A DNA stretch of 51,961 bases, taken from NCBI GenBank assembly GCA_947259785.1, contig CAMYNQ010000005.1, positions 1-51,961 of the forward strand, in the 5' to 3' direction. Made by a program: the position numbers and the translations under genes. Of the stretch, positions 40,635 through 51,052 are shown in pieces (the stretch's first letter is position 1; each line of letters begins with the position of its first letter). The notes below the pieces were generated by a model. That model saw only the letters and a list, made by a program, of their open reading frames with translations, made no database searches and was not told the origin of the DNA. This DNA comes from an uncultured Chromatiaceae bacterium (GTDB lineage Bacteria; Pseudomonadota; Gammaproteobacteria; Tenderiales; Tenderiaceae).

Positions 40635-41893
40635 TAACTACCGACCTCAGCAACCTGAATCCCCGTCATCAGTTCATCTTCAATCAAGTCTGCACTTTCC
40701 TGCATTACCGCCACACTTCGACTCACCAAGGTATGCGCCCTGGCCGGTTGCAAGTCTTCGGGAACACGTTGACCATCACTCACATAGGCAACCGGTAGCT
40801 GCTGCTGAATCACCACATCAAGCGCGTGGCCAAGGCAAGTACTTTCATCCACCTTGGTCAAAATACAGCCGCTCAAATCAACACCTTTGAAACCACGTAC
40901 CACCTCTTGCAAACTAGACAGCCTGGAAGTTGTTGATGCCACAAGATAGGTTCTCACTCTGTCACTCTCATCCTGCAACACGGAAAATTGCTCAGTCAGA
41001 CGTAGATCCCGCTGACTCATGCCAGCCGTATCAATTAATACCAGCCGCTTATCGCAAAAATGATCCAGCGCCGCCTGCAGTGTTTCAGCCGAGTTGGCAG
41101 AACGAATAGGCACGTCCAAAATTCGGGCATACGCCTTCAATTGCTCATGGGCACCAATACGGAAATTATCAGTCGAGATTAACGCCACACTGCGTGAACC
41201 ATGACGCATGGCGAAACGTGCCGCCAGCTTGGCAACCGTAGTGGTCTTGCCAACCCCGGTAGGACCAATCAAGGCCACTGCACCACCCTGAGTTAAAATA
41301 TCATCATCAGTCACTGAAAGCTTAACTGCAATTTTACCCAATAGCCGGCGCCATAAGTCATCGGCAGAGCCCTCCAGTGGTAAAGACTGAAGCAACTCGC
41401 TGGCGAGTTTTGAACCCAAACCAAGCCGAGCCATACGTTGCTTTAATTCATATTCAAAAGGGTTCGAAATTTTATGCTCTTTCAGGGCCAGCTCAGCAAG
41501 CTGTGTTTCCAACAAACCGCGCATTGTTTTCATTTCACCACGCATCTCCATCAGGGTTGGTTCCTGACTCCATATCACTTGCGGTTTTTCTTTGTTTATT
41601 TCTCTGACATTATTATTGCCATTGTCACCGGGTTGTTGAGCCAATTCGGAATAATCTTGTTTCTGCCGATGCCTAACATCATCCGCAACCATATCAGTGG
41701 ATCGTTTTTCAGATGCTTGCTCCTGCTGAACCTCGCTACGTAAGGCATTTTCGTCATAATCAATGGCAGAAATAATTTCAATGCCACCATTGACACGCTT
41801 ATTGGAAAGGATGACCGCATCTTCGCCCAGCTCTACCTTAACCATGCGCATCGCTGACCTGACGTCAGACGCAAAAAAACGTTTTATTTTCAT
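40634..41893 (-). CDS. flhF: Flagellar SRP-like GTPase FlhF
   Basis: MKIKRFFASDVRSAMRMVKVELGEDAVILSNK; GPTGVGKTTTVAKLAARFA; LIDTAGMSQRD. Confidence 0.97.
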   Translation of the reverse strand: MKIKRFFASDVRSAMRMVKVELGEDAVILSNKRVNGGIEIISAIDYDENALRSEVQQEQASEKRSTDMVADDVRHRQKQDYSELAQQPGDNGNNNVREINKEKPQVIWSQEPTLMEMRGEMKTMRGLLETQLAELALKEHKISNPFEYELKQRMARLGLGSKLASELLQSLPLEGSADDLWRRLLGKIAVKLSVTDDDILTQGGAVALIGPTGVGKTTTVAKLAARFAMRHGSRSVALISTDNFRIGAHEQLKAYARILDVPIRSANSAETLQAALDHFCDKRLVLIDTAGMSQRDLRLTEQFSVLQDESDRVRTYLVASTTSRLSSLQEVVRGFKGVDLSGCILTKVDESTCLGHALDVVIQQQLPVAYVSDGQRVPEDLQPARAHTLVSRSVAVMQESADLIEDELMTGIQVAEVGS

Positions 41894-41935
41894 CGCTGCT
41901 TACCTCACTCCGCATCTCAATCACATCGACTTCTT

Positions 41936-44047
41936 TTAACTCAATGACGGCGCTTGCTGCCCCCCCACCGTCGACATGATCTTGATCTGCTTGTCGTCTG
42001 GTATCTCGTTATAAGACAATACTTTCAAGGCAGGAATTGAAGCCTTGATCAAGCGCGCCAATACCGGTCTGATCAACGCCGACACTAATAACACCGCCGG
42101 CAGACCGTCCATCTCTTGTCGCTGTGTCGCCTCACCCAGTGCAGAAAACATATTTTCTGCCAGACCGGGTTCAAGTCCAAGGCCGCCACCTCCTGCTGTC
42201 CTAACAGACTCTTGCAATAACTGTTCCAATGCAGGATCAAGCGTAATCACAGCCAACTCTGACGCTATCCCATTGATTTGTTGAATAATTGACCGACCAA
42301 GCGCAATTCTGACCATCGACGTCAAAATAGCGGGGTCTTGACTCCTGGCACCCTCATCCGCCAAGGTTTCGACGATTCGGCGCATATCACGGATTGGAAT
42401 CCCGTCCTCAAGCAGACTCTGTAACACCTTCACCACACCACCCAGTGGCAAAATATCTGGCACCAGCCCTTCAACCAACTTAGGCGCGACCTTGGCGACA
42501 TTATCGAGTAATTGCTGCACCTCTTCACGGCCCAGCAACTCGTAACCATGGCTACTAATAATATGACTCAGATGCGTTGCGACAACCGTGCTTGGATCAA
42601 CCACGGTATAACCCATGGTCTGGGCCTGATCACGCTGCGAAGGTTCGATCCAGGTCGCATCAAGACCAAAGGCCGGGTCTTTACCGGGAATACCTTGCAA
42701 AGCGCCATAGACCTGGCCAGGATTAATGGCTAGCTCACGGTCTGGATGGATAGTCGCCTCGCCCACCGTAGCGCCAAGCAGGGTTATGCGATAAGTATCA
42801 GGCGACAGTTCAAGATTATCGCGAATATGCACCGAAGGAATCAAAAAGCCTAGGTCTTGGGTCAGCTTCCTGCGAATGCCTTTAATTCGCCCCATCAGCT
42901 GACCTCCCTGGTTTTTGTCAACCAGAGGAATCAAACGATAACCCACTTCCAAACCCAGGGTATCGACTGGAACCACATCATCCCAACTCAGCTCCTTCAC
43001 CTCAGGGGTAGGCTCTTCAGTCGCCTTAATTTCTTTCGATGCAACGTCCACTGCCTGCTGTTTCCGCTGCGCTTGCATTTTCATATAGGCGGCACCAGCA
43101 AACACTGCCGCTAAAGTCAAAAAAGCCAGATTTGGCATGCCAGGGATGATGCCAAGCAAGCCGAGAATGCTGGCAGTCACTACCAATACACGAGGGTCAT
43201 CAAATAGCTGACCAAGGATCTGCCCACCCATATCCTGCGAACTGGTAACGCGAGTTACAATAATGGCAGTCGCCGTTGATAGCACCAGGGAAGGAATTTG
43301 AGCCACCAGTCCATCACCAATCGTCAGCAAGGTGTAGTTTCTAACGGCATCTGAAAACTGCATGTCGTGCTGAGCAATTCCGATCGATAAACCACCAATA
43401 ATATTGATGAACAGAATCAGAATACCGGCAACCGCATCACCACGAACGAACTTACTTGCACCATCCATAGAGCCATAAAAGTCGGCCTCTTGAATAACAT
43501 CCTGACGCCGCGCCTGGGCTTCTTCTTGGTTCAAAAGTCCGGCATTCAGGTCAGCATCAATCGCCATTTGTTTGCCTGGCATCGCATCCAAAGTAAAACG
43601 GGCCGACACTTCTGAGACACGCCCAGCACCCTTGGTCACCACAACAAAATTAATAATCACCAAAATACCGAACACCACCAGACCAACCGCATAGTTACCG
43701 CCAATAACGAACTCACCAAAAGCCTCGATTACCTTCCCTGCGGCATCAGTGCCCGTATGCCCCTCCAACAACACCACCCGTGTTGAAGCGACATTCAAGC
43801 CCAAACGCAATAATGTTGCCAGCAGGATAACGGTGGGGAAAACAGCAAACTCAAGCGGACGCTTGGCATAGACAACTGCCAACAAGACAATAAGAGAAAG
43901 GGAGATATTAAACGTAAACAAGGCATCAAGGCCCAGCGCAGGCATAGGCACAATCATCATACCTAGCATGAGCAGCAGCATCACTGGTACACCCAAGCCC
44001 TGACGCATCAGATCTGACAATGTAGGCATATTTTTAATATTTTCCAT
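41936..44047 (-). CDS. flhA: Flagellar export protein FlhA
   Basis: Full-length 703 aa with FHIPEP-type ARFTLDAMPGKQMAIDADLNAG. Confidence 0.98.
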   Translation of the reverse strand: MENIKNMPTLSDLMRQGLGVPVMLLLMLGMMIVPMPALGLDALFTFNISLSLIVLLAVVYAKRPLEFAVFPTVILLATLLRLGLNVASTRVVLLEGHTGTDAAGKVIEAFGEFVIGGNYAVGLVVFGILVIINFVVVTKGAGRVSEVSARFTLDAMPGKQMAIDADLNAGLLNQEEAQARRQDVIQEADFYGSMDGASKFVRGDAVAGILILFINIIGGLSIGIAQHDMQFSDAVRNYTLLTIGDGLVAQIPSLVLSTATAIIVTRVTSSQDMGGQILGQLFDDPRVLVVTASILGLLGIIPGMPNLAFLTLAAVFAGAAYMKMQAQRKQQAVDVASKEIKATEEPTPEVKELSWDDVVPVDTLGLEVGYRLIPLVDKNQGGQLMGRIKGIRRKLTQDLGFLIPSVHIRDNLELSPDTYRITLLGATVGEATIHPDRELAINPGQVYGALQGIPGKDPAFGLDATWIEPSQRDQAQTMGYTVVDPSTVVATHLSHIISSHGYELLGREEVQQLLDNVAKVAPKLVEGLVPDILPLGGVVKVLQSLLEDGIPIRDMRRIVETLADEGARSQDPAILTSMVRIALGRSIIQQINGIASELAVITLDPALEQLLQESVRTAGGGGLGLEPGLAENMFSALGEATQRQEMDGLPAVLLVSALIRPVLARLIKASIPALKVLSYNEIPDDKQIKIMSTVGGQQAPSLS

Positions 44048-44063
44048 ACTTCATTACCTCTCG

Positions 44064-45218
44064 CTACACGTCCCGCTTACCACTGGCATCAAACTGCATT
44101 TCATCAGGAATTGGTAAATCACCCATTTCATGATCACCCGGCTTGCCTGTACTAAACTGCTGCCGCAAATGAAAGACATAGGCCAATACTCTGGCCACGG
44201 CCAGATACAAACCCTCAGGTATTTCATCATCAATTTCAGTGGTAAAGAACACCGCACGCGCAAGGGCTGGTGATGTCATAATTGGTACGCCAGCTTCCTT
44301 GGCCACGTTTCTGATTTCAAAGGCAATCAAGTCAGCACCTTTAGCAACCAAAATGGGGGCCCGCATATTTTCCTGGTCATATTTAATTGCTACCGAGAAA
44401 TGGCTAGGATTGGTGATAATCACATCGGCTTCAGGAACAGACTCCATCATCCGGCGCATTGCCATATCCATCTGCGTGCGGCGAATTCGCCCTTTCAGTT
44501 CAGGACTACCATCAGTATCCTTATTTTCATTCTTGACCTCTTGCTTAGTCATCTTAAGTTGACGCTTGTGATTCCAAAGCTGAAATGGCACATCGACAGC
44601 GGCAACAACTATCAACGAAGCACTCACCGCCATGAAGCCCCAAAAAATCAACTCGCCAGAATGTGCAATCGCCTTTTTTACCGGCTCTAGCCCCAAACCA
44701 AGCACCGGGTTAGAGGTCATATACAAGACAACCACCCCAATAGTTGAGATAACAAAAAACTTAGCCAAGGCCTTACCAAGTTCCATCAACCCTTGCGGTC
44801 CAAAAATCCTTTTCATGCCAGACATTGGGTTGAGCTTGGAAGGCTTTACCGCTATTGCCTTAACACTAAAATTCCAACCGCTTAAGGCAATAGCACCCGC
44901 AATCGCAGATATCACCAACAATAGAGCAAATGGTGCTAACGCAACCAACATCTGTGAAACAGAGTCAAGGAAAGTGTCCATCATATATGTCGTATCAAAC
45001 ACATGAGCGCGTTTGATAGCAAAGCTGTTCCGCATCACGTTACCAAGACCTGAGACAATCATGGGCCCGAACATCAGCAAGCCAACTGATGAAGATAACA
45101 TCATCACTGTCGTAGTCAGTTCACGAGAACGGGCAACGTTACCTTTCTCCCGCGCATCACGAATTTTTTTATCCGTGGGTTCTTCTGTTTTTTCTTGGCC
45201 GCCTGAAGATTCCGCCAT
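44064..45218 (-). CDS. flhB: Flagellar export switch protein FlhB
   Basis: EKTEEPTDKKIRDAREKGNVARSRE; autocleavage site reads NPSH instead of NPTH. Confidence 0.97.
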   Translation of the reverse strand: MAESSGGQEKTEEPTDKKIRDAREKGNVARSRELTTTVMMLSSSVGLLMFGPMIVSGLGNVMRNSFAIKRAHVFDTTYMMDTFLDSVSQMLVALAPFALLLVISAIAGAIALSGWNFSVKAIAVKPSKLNPMSGMKRIFGPQGLMELGKALAKFFVISTIGVVVLYMTSNPVLGLGLEPVKKAIAHSGELIFWGFMAVSASLIVVAAVDVPFQLWNHKRQLKMTKQEVKNENKDTDGSPELKGRIRRTQMDMAMRRMMESVPEADVIITNPSHFSVAIKYDQENMRAPILVAKGADLIAFEIRNVAKEAGVPIMTSPALARAVFFTTEIDDEIPEGLYLAVARVLAYVFHLRQQFSTGKPGDHEMGDLPIPDEMQFDASGKRDV

Positions 45219-45222
45219 GACC

Positions 45223-45999
45223 TTAGCTCACTACCAGCATATTGCGCATAAACATAAACCCCTCATTAAACAACATCGCCAACTGTGGCAATGCCGTTGA
45301 AAGAGTCACCATAATGACAATAAAACCTGCGGTAATCGTGATAGAAAACCCCACTGCAAAAATATTCATCTGTGGTGTTGCACGGGTAATCACACCCATC
45401 ACCATATTTATCATCAGCAACGCGACCACCGCTGGCAAAACCATTATCAGAGCCCCTGAAAAAATCCAGGCAGAAAAATATACCAGCGATTCAATTGCAG
45501 ACAGAGGCAAGCCAACACCAGCAATAGGGATCAAATTAAAACTCTCACCCAGGATCTGTATAAGAACCAAATGGCCATTAATCGACAAAAACAGCAACAC
45601 GGCAATGATGTTATAAAATTGACTCACTACCGGAACATTCACGCCGGTTTGTGGATCCATCATCTGCGCAAATCCCAACCCCATTTGCATACCAATAACC
45701 TGCCCGCCCATCACCACTGCTGCAAAAATAAATTGCATAACAAACCCAAGTGAGACACCAATCAAGACCTGTTGAAAAATCAACAACACCATTTCTAATG
45801 ACACTGGATCAACAGAACTATCCGGTGTGAGAGAAGGAAATATAGCGATTGAAATAGCAACCGAGATAATCATCCTGACATTCACTGGAATCATCGCGGT
45901 ACTTAGGATAGGTGCCGCCATAACAAATGCCGCGACCCTGAATAAAGGTAAAAGATACCAGACTAATTCATTAACAAGCTGATCATAATTGATATTCAC
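45223..45999 (-). CDS. fliR: Flagellar export protein FliR
   Basis: Polytopic 258 aa, GQVIGMQMGLGFAQMMDPQTGVNVPVVSQFYN; position between fliQ and flhB. Confidence 0.96.
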   Translation of the reverse strand: MNINYDQLVNELVWYLLPLFRVAAFVMAAPILSTAMIPVNVRMIISVAISIAIFPSLTPDSSVDPVSLEMVLLIFQQVLIGVSLGFVMQFIFAAVVMGGQVIGMQMGLGFAQMMDPQTGVNVPVVSQFYNIIAVLLFLSINGHLVLIQILGESFNLIPIAGVGLPLSAIESLVYFSAWIFSGALIMVLPAVVALLMINMVMGVITRATPQMNIFAVGFSITITAGFIVIMVTLSTALPQLAMLFNEGFMFMRNMLVVS

Positions 46000-46011
46000 A
46001 ATTCAGCCTTA

Positions 46012-46281
46012 TCATCCTATGACATTTGGAATATTCGAAATCAGTCTTTGAAAATAGTCCACTAGCAGGTTTAAAAGCCATGGCCCGGCAACCATGATCA
46101 CACCAAAAGTCACCAGCAACTTTGGAATAAAACTCAGCGTTTGCTCATTCACTGAGGTTGCCGCTTGAAAAACACTGACCACTAGACCAACAGCCAGGGC
46201 TGGCAACAATATAATCATCACCATTATGGTCAAAACCTCAAGTGCTTCTCTACCTATATCTAATACAATCTCAGGCGTCAT
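46012..46281 (-). CDS. fliQ: Flagellar export protein FliQ
   Basis: 89 aa; VGLVVSVFQAATSVNEQTLSFIPKL. Confidence 0.97.
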   Translation of the reverse strand: MTPEIVLDIGREALEVLTIMVMIILLPALAVGLVVSVFQAATSVNEQTLSFIPKLLVTFGVIMVAGPWLLNLLVDYFQRLISNIPNVIG

Positions 46282-46293
46282 AAACAGTCACCC

Positions 46294-47034
46294 TCAAGCC
46301 ACATAGAAACTTGATGCTAACGTGCCCAGCACCAGCACCCAGCCATCGATCAGAACAAACATCATGATCTTAAACGGCAGTGACACAATCAGCGGCGACA
46401 GCATCATCATGCCCATTGCCATCAGGACACTGGCTACCACCAAGTCGATGATCAAGAAAGGAATGAAAATCATAAAACCAATCTGAAAGGCTGTCTTCAA
46501 CTCACTGGTAAGAAAGGCGGGCACCAAAACGGAGAACGGGATATTATCAATATTTTCTTCATCAATTTCTGTTCCGGACATATCAACAAATAAGGCTAAG
46601 TCTGTCTCTCTCACCTGATCCAGCATAAAGCGCTTAAATGGCTTGCCTGCTTGCATAAGCGCAACTTCGCTGGAAATTTCTTCGTTCATATAGGGTTGAA
46701 AAGCCTCGTCATAAACCCGGTCAAACACTGGCGCCATGACAAAAAAGGTCATAAACAGAGCCAGACCGATAATAATCTGATTAGTCGGCGTCGACATTGT
46801 GCCGATGGCCTGTCGCAACAAGGCCAGCACAATCACAATTCGGACGAAACTGGTCATCGCCAGGATGCCTGCTGGGATAAAAGTCAGCAGCGTCATCAAT
46901 ATCAGCACCTGGATACTCAGGGAGTAAGTCTCGGTACCATCTTGATTAACACTCATCGACAGGGCATTTAACCCTGGTTCGGCATAGGCCATAACGGGGA
47001 ACAACGCAAAGATAAAAACAACCAAGGACTTCAT
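46294..47034 (-). CDS. fliP: Flagellar export protein FliP
   Basis: SFVRIVIVLALLRQAIGTMSTPTNQIIIGLALFMTFFVMAP. Confidence 0.97.
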   Translation of the reverse strand: MKSLVVFIFALFPVMAYAEPGLNALSMSVNQDGTETYSLSIQVLILMTLLTFIPAGILAMTSFVRIVIVLALLRQAIGTMSTPTNQIIIGLALFMTFFVMAPVFDRVYDEAFQPYMNEEISSEVALMQAGKPFKRFMLDQVRETDLALFVDMSGTEIDEENIDNIPFSVLVPAFLTSELKTAFQIGFMIFIPFLIIDLVVASVLMAMGMMMLSPLIVSLPFKIMMFVLIDGWVLVLGTLASSFYVA

Positions 47035-47492
47035 TTCTTATCCAGCCGTGTCAGGCTCTGTTTAAGTTTTTCCGCAAAAGCAGATTTTGGCATTTCATTG
47101 TTAACGCTTACTTCTTCTCCCTTTTCAAGGGCATAAAGCATATTGACCTGACCAGGGGCGACCCCTACCAAAATTTGGCGTTCACCCGCTTGAACCAGAA
47201 CAACCCTTTCTTTCTGGCCAACTGATACGCCGGCAATTGTTTTTAATGACGTGTTGACAATAAGACTTGAACCAACATATTTCTTAAATAAAAATGCCAA
47301 CAGAAAGATCATCATTAATACAAACAACAATCCAAGCACCATCTTGATTAGCTGCTCACTGCCGGTGTGGGGTAATGTTTTCTGAACCACCTCGTTAGCT
47401 TCTTCTGCAGCAATAGCGACAGTGGAAAATAGCGGTATCATAAAAACAAATGACTTTGTCATTGTCTTGGCTATTTCAGATAAAGTCCTCAC
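47031..47492 (-). CDS. fliO: Flagellar protein FliO
   Basis: Single TM, VGQKERVVLVQAGERQILVGVAPGQVNML; overlaps fliP by 4 bp. Confidence 0.93.
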   Translation of the reverse strand: MRTLSEIAKTMTKSFVFMIPLFSTVAIAAEEANEVVQKTLPHTGSEQLIKMVLGLLFVLMMIFLLAFLFKKYVGSSLIVNTSLKTIAGVSVGQKERVVLVQAGERQILVGVAPGQVNMLYALEKGEEVSVNNEMPKSAFAEKLKQSLTRLDKK

Positions 47493-47510
47493 TGCATCAT
47501 CTCTACCAGT

Positions 47511-47933
47511 TTATTTAAGCTTTTTAATACGTTCTTGTGCGCTGATCACATCAGTCAAACGAATACCAAATTTCTCATTGACGACAACAACCTCACCATG
47601 AGCAATGAGTGTGCCATTCACCAGTACATCCATAGGTTCACCAGCTAAACGATCCAATTCAACAACAGATCCCTGATTCAGCTGTAATAGATTACGAATA
47701 CTGATACTGGTACGACCAATCTCCATCGAAATGGTGACTGGAATATCAAGGATCACCTCCATGCTTTCATCAGCTGTGCCAAAACCGCCATCTGTAAACT
47801 CATCCAGCTGCGCAGGCTCGACATCGACCTGAGCGGCCTCTTCCGTTTCCTGCTCGGCCAAGGCAGCAGCCCAGGCATCCTCTGCCGCTGCATCATCCTC
47901 GCTGGCAACTGGATTTTCTGTTTCGTCATTCAT
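47511..47933 (-). CDS. fliN: Flagellar switch protein FliN
   Basis: ILDIPVTISMEIGRTSISIRNLLQLNQGSVVELDRLAGEPMDVLVNGTLIAHGEVVVVNEKFGIRLTDV. Confidence 0.97.
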   Translation of the reverse strand: MNDETENPVASEDDAAAEDAWAAALAEQETEEAAQVDVEPAQLDEFTDGGFGTADESMEVILDIPVTISMEIGRTSISIRNLLQLNQGSVVELDRLAGEPMDVLVNGTLIAHGEVVVVNEKFGIRLTDVISAQERIKKLK

Positions 47934-48937
47934 TTGCTAACTCCTAACTGGGAAACGACAGGAACATTTGATTTAACCGGCTCGATAATACGAATAGCAT
48001 TGTTATTCTGATGCACCCCAAATTTTCCACGATAAATTGGCACATTATCGTCCGTTGTTAAGGTCACGTTCTCTGGAAATTCAAAAGGAATAATATCCCC
48101 AACCTTCATGTCTACAATATCTTTTAGACTGACATCTACATTCGCTAGAACACTCTTTACATCTATGCTCGCATCCTTAATATCTTCTTCAAGCGCGGTG
48201 ATCCAACGCTCATCAACTTCTGAGCGGTCACTTACTGTGCCCGCATCGAGCAGCTCACGAATTGGCTCAAGCATTGAATACGGAATCGTGACATGGATGT
48301 CGCCGCCACCGCCATCAAGCTCGACATGAAAAGTGCTAATCACCACCACCTCGGTTGGACTAACAATATTGGCAAAATGTGGGTTCACCTCTGAATTTTG
48401 GAATTCAAATTCAATATCAAGAACCGGTGACCAGGCTTCAACCATGTCGGCAAAGCACTTTTCCATCATAATCTCGATAATTCTGTATTCAGTGCTGGTA
48501 AATTCACGTCCCTCAATTTTGTTATAAAACTTGCCACTACCACCAAAAAAATTATCAACGACAATAAAAACAAGTTTGGGATCGAAGACAAATAGTCCGG
48601 TACCACGCAAAGGTTTTATATTAACCAGATTCAAACTAGTAGGGACAAACAAGGTGTGTACATATTCTGCAAACTTAAGCATTTGCACGCCACCAACGGC
48701 AATTTCCGGAGACCTTCGCAACATATTGAACAGGCTGGTTCTGAAATAACGAGCAAAACGCTCATTAATCATTTCCAGCGTAGGCATACGCCCACGCACA
48801 ATCCTGTCCTGGCTAGTGAAGTCATACGACTTCGCCTCACCGTCAAAAATATCGTCATCCGTAGCAACATCGCCATCATCTACGCCATGCAATAGCGCAT
48901 CGATTTCGTCCTGGGATAATAAATCGTTTACTGACAT
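47930..48937 (-). CDS. fliM: Flagellar switch protein FliM
   Basis: N-terminal LLSQDEIDALLHGVDDGD; RMPTLEMINERFARYFRTSLFNMLRR. Confidence 0.98.
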   Translation of the reverse strand: MSVNDLLSQDEIDALLHGVDDGDVATDDDIFDGEAKSYDFTSQDRIVRGRMPTLEMINERFARYFRTSLFNMLRRSPEIAVGGVQMLKFAEYVHTLFVPTSLNLVNIKPLRGTGLFVFDPKLVFIVVDNFFGGSGKFYNKIEGREFTSTEYRIIEIMMEKCFADMVEAWSPVLDIEFEFQNSEVNPHFANIVSPTEVVVISTFHVELDGGGGDIHVTIPYSMLEPIRELLDAGTVSDRSEVDERWITALEEDIKDASIDVKSVLANVDVSLKDIVDMKVGDIIPFEFPENVTLTTDDNVPIYRGKFGVHQNNNAIRIIEPVKSNVPVVSQLGVSK

Positions 48938-48941
48938 AAAA

Positions 48942-49454
48942 TTATTGCATCACAAAATTAGTGAAATAAACTTCTTCAACGGTGGACTCAGTTTTGTATT
49001 TATCCAAGATTGCCTGTATTTCATTCAACATTCTTTGGCGAATTTCCTTCTTACCTTCAACGCTAATCAAGTCGCCATAAGTCTGATTGCTCAGCAGCAA
49101 AATTATATTATTCTTGATGACTGGCATATGAGCCCCAACCGCATCGATAGCGACCTGGTCATAACTCATAATCTCGACACTCACTTGAAGAAAGCGTAGC
49201 CCCTGATCTGTTTCAAAGTTGACGGTGAATGCTTTAGGAAAGGCGAAATATATAGGAATATTTTTTACTTCTTTATGCTCTTCCTTTTCTTCTGCTGCTT
49301 TACCAGAGCCGCCACCAAGCATCCCCATAAAATAGAGCGACCCACCCACACCACCACCGCCTAACAGCAGTAGCGCAAGAATCATGATAATCAGCTTTTT
49401 CTTGCCGCCGCCTGTGGCAGCTTTTTTGTCGCCATCTTTCTCTGCAGACATCAC
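48942..49454 (-). CDS. fliL: Flagellar basal body protein FliL
   Basis: N-terminal TM then FTVNFETDQGLRFLQVSVEIMSYDQ...LLSNQTYGDLISVEGKKEIRQRMLNEI. Confidence 0.95.
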   Translation of the reverse strand: MMSAEKDGDKKAATGGGKKKLIIMILALLLLGGGGVGGSLYFMGMLGGGSGKAAEEKEEHKEVKNIPIYFAFPKAFTVNFETDQGLRFLQVSVEIMSYDQVAIDAVGAHMPVIKNNIILLLSNQTYGDLISVEGKKEIRQRMLNEIQAILDKYKTESTVEEVYFTNFVMQ

Positions 49455-49492
49455 ACACCTCTGAGCTCACTAAATCGTATTAGCTTAGATTT

Positions 49493-49508
49493 AGCAATTA
49501 ATGTGCCA
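49493..49508 (-). promoter_or_regulatory. Candidate sigma-54 (RpoN) promoter for fliL operon
   Basis: Minus strand TGGCACATTAATTGCT versus TGGCACGNNNNTTGCW, about 39 bp upstream of the fliL start. Confidence 0.85.
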
Positions 49509-49648
49509 TGGAATTTATTTGTTTATTTACAATGAGTTATAAGCAAACAACGAGAAGTGACGTATTTTTGACTTCTATTTTTACTCTAAAAGAAAGCACT
49601 GCGCCGATAAAACGACACCAACATTGCAAAAGTGAGGAGAATACTAAG

Positions 49649-50956
49649 TTAAGCGTAGAGATCCAGCGCCCTGGCAGAAGTCACTGCTGATAGGTCTATT
49701 TGTGAAATCAATTTTGTTTGTTCATTCATAGATAGGTCTGTGTCAGTCATACCATGCTGATCCCCAGTTTCAGAGTCTCGCCCTTGTTTGTGCTGATCCC
49801 GTAGAGAATGCTCAGAAACATTGGCATCTGCCAGCATCAAACCTGAGTTGTTAAACATTTCCCGTAGACGTGGCAATGATGACTCAATGGCATCCCGAAC
49901 CACACCATGCTGCGCCGAAAATGTAATTGATGCCAGATCATCCTTCATCACAACTCGAACCTCGATGGGTCCCAAATGGGCCGGATTAAGACGGATTTCA
50001 GCGACCTGATTTTGCCCCTGAGTGGCGACGCGGGACATCATCATCAACCTGTCACCAAATTCAGATTGCCACTGCGGTGCAGCTAATGGAGCTTGAATAA
50101 AACTGGACATAGGCCGCGAGCCACTGCTTGCCTGCAGCCCCGCTGTTTTTCCAAGTTGAACAATGGAGTCAGGAACCTCCGTCGTATCTAAGCTATCCAA
50201 CAGGCCAGCACTTAACTGCCGCTCGTTCGACAGAGCAGACATACGATCAAGCAATACTGGCATTGGCGTAACCACAGCATTACCAGTAAAGTCCCTTGCG
50301 ATAACAGAATTTGAAACTGAATCATTGCGTTCGCCCGTTTGGCTAAGCCCTGATTCAGTAAATGCCTGTCGTAAATTCATTCCAAATTTAGCAACACCGG
50401 CAGACTGTGATTGTTGAGCCAACTGCTCTACCCTGCCTAAATTTGCCATCATTGTTTGTGAAAGCTGGGATGACGAACCAGACGAACCTGTACTTCCAAG
50501 AAGTTGACGAATATTCGCAAACACAGCATCCACTTGTTGCGCCTGCTGTGAAGTGGCCAATTTCGACCCAGTCAGTCCAGATTGCCCTTGCAGCAAACTA
50601 GCTAGCCGGTTCACCAGCGCCTCTGCCCCCTCCCCCTGTAGCTGTGAAATTAGTGAAAGAACATCTTCATTACTCATATCAGCGGCAACACCTTGCCCTT
50701 CAAGTAACGGCAATCCAGTACCCGTTGTTGCCGCATGCTCTGTTAGCAGGCCGTTAACCGCACGCAACGGACCGTTCTGCTCAGCCTCTGACTGCAACGC
50801 TTGGGTAGACTGATCAAACGAAGAAGAGAATGATGACCGCCCTGATTTTCCATAATTATCAACAGCTTGAGAAGAACCAGCTGCAGACATGCCGGTCCCT
50901 TGCCCTGAGGTCAGGCTAGCCAGTAAGAATGAACTATTGTGAGTCGCTGCGTCCAT
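49649..50956 (-). CDS. fliK: Flagellar hook-length control protein FliK
   Basis: C-terminal VAEIRLNPAHLGPIEVRVVMKDDLASITFSAQHGVVRDAIESSLPRLREMFNNSGL; upstream of fliL. Confidence 0.93.
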   Translation of the reverse strand: MDAATHNSSFLLASLTSGQGTGMSAAGSSQAVDNYGKSGRSSFSSSFDQSTQALQSEAEQNGPLRAVNGLLTEHAATTGTGLPLLEGQGVAADMSNEDVLSLISQLQGEGAEALVNRLASLLQGQSGLTGSKLATSQQAQQVDAVFANIRQLLGSTGSSGSSSQLSQTMMANLGRVEQLAQQSQSAGVAKFGMNLRQAFTESGLSQTGERNDSVSNSVIARDFTGNAVVTPMPVLLDRMSALSNERQLSAGLLDSLDTTEVPDSIVQLGKTAGLQASSGSRPMSSFIQAPLAAPQWQSEFGDRLMMMSRVATQGQNQVAEIRLNPAHLGPIEVRVVMKDDLASITFSAQHGVVRDAIESSLPRLREMFNNSGLMLADANVSEHSLRDQHKQGRDSETGDQHGMTDTDLSMNEQTKLISQIDLSAVTSARALDLYA

Positions 50957-50991
50957 GGCACCACTTACTTGTTAATCATATTAAGATTAAA

Positions 50992-51007
50992 GGCAATATT
51001 CATACCA
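50992..51007 (-). promoter_or_regulatory. Candidate sigma-54 promoter for fliK
   Basis: Minus strand TGGTATGAATATTGCC: correct GG-N10-GC spacing, 36 bp upstream of the fliK start. Confidence 0.6.
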
Positions 51008-51052
51008 GATAAACAGAAAAGAAAAAGTAGTCGTAACATACTGCCTAAAAGA

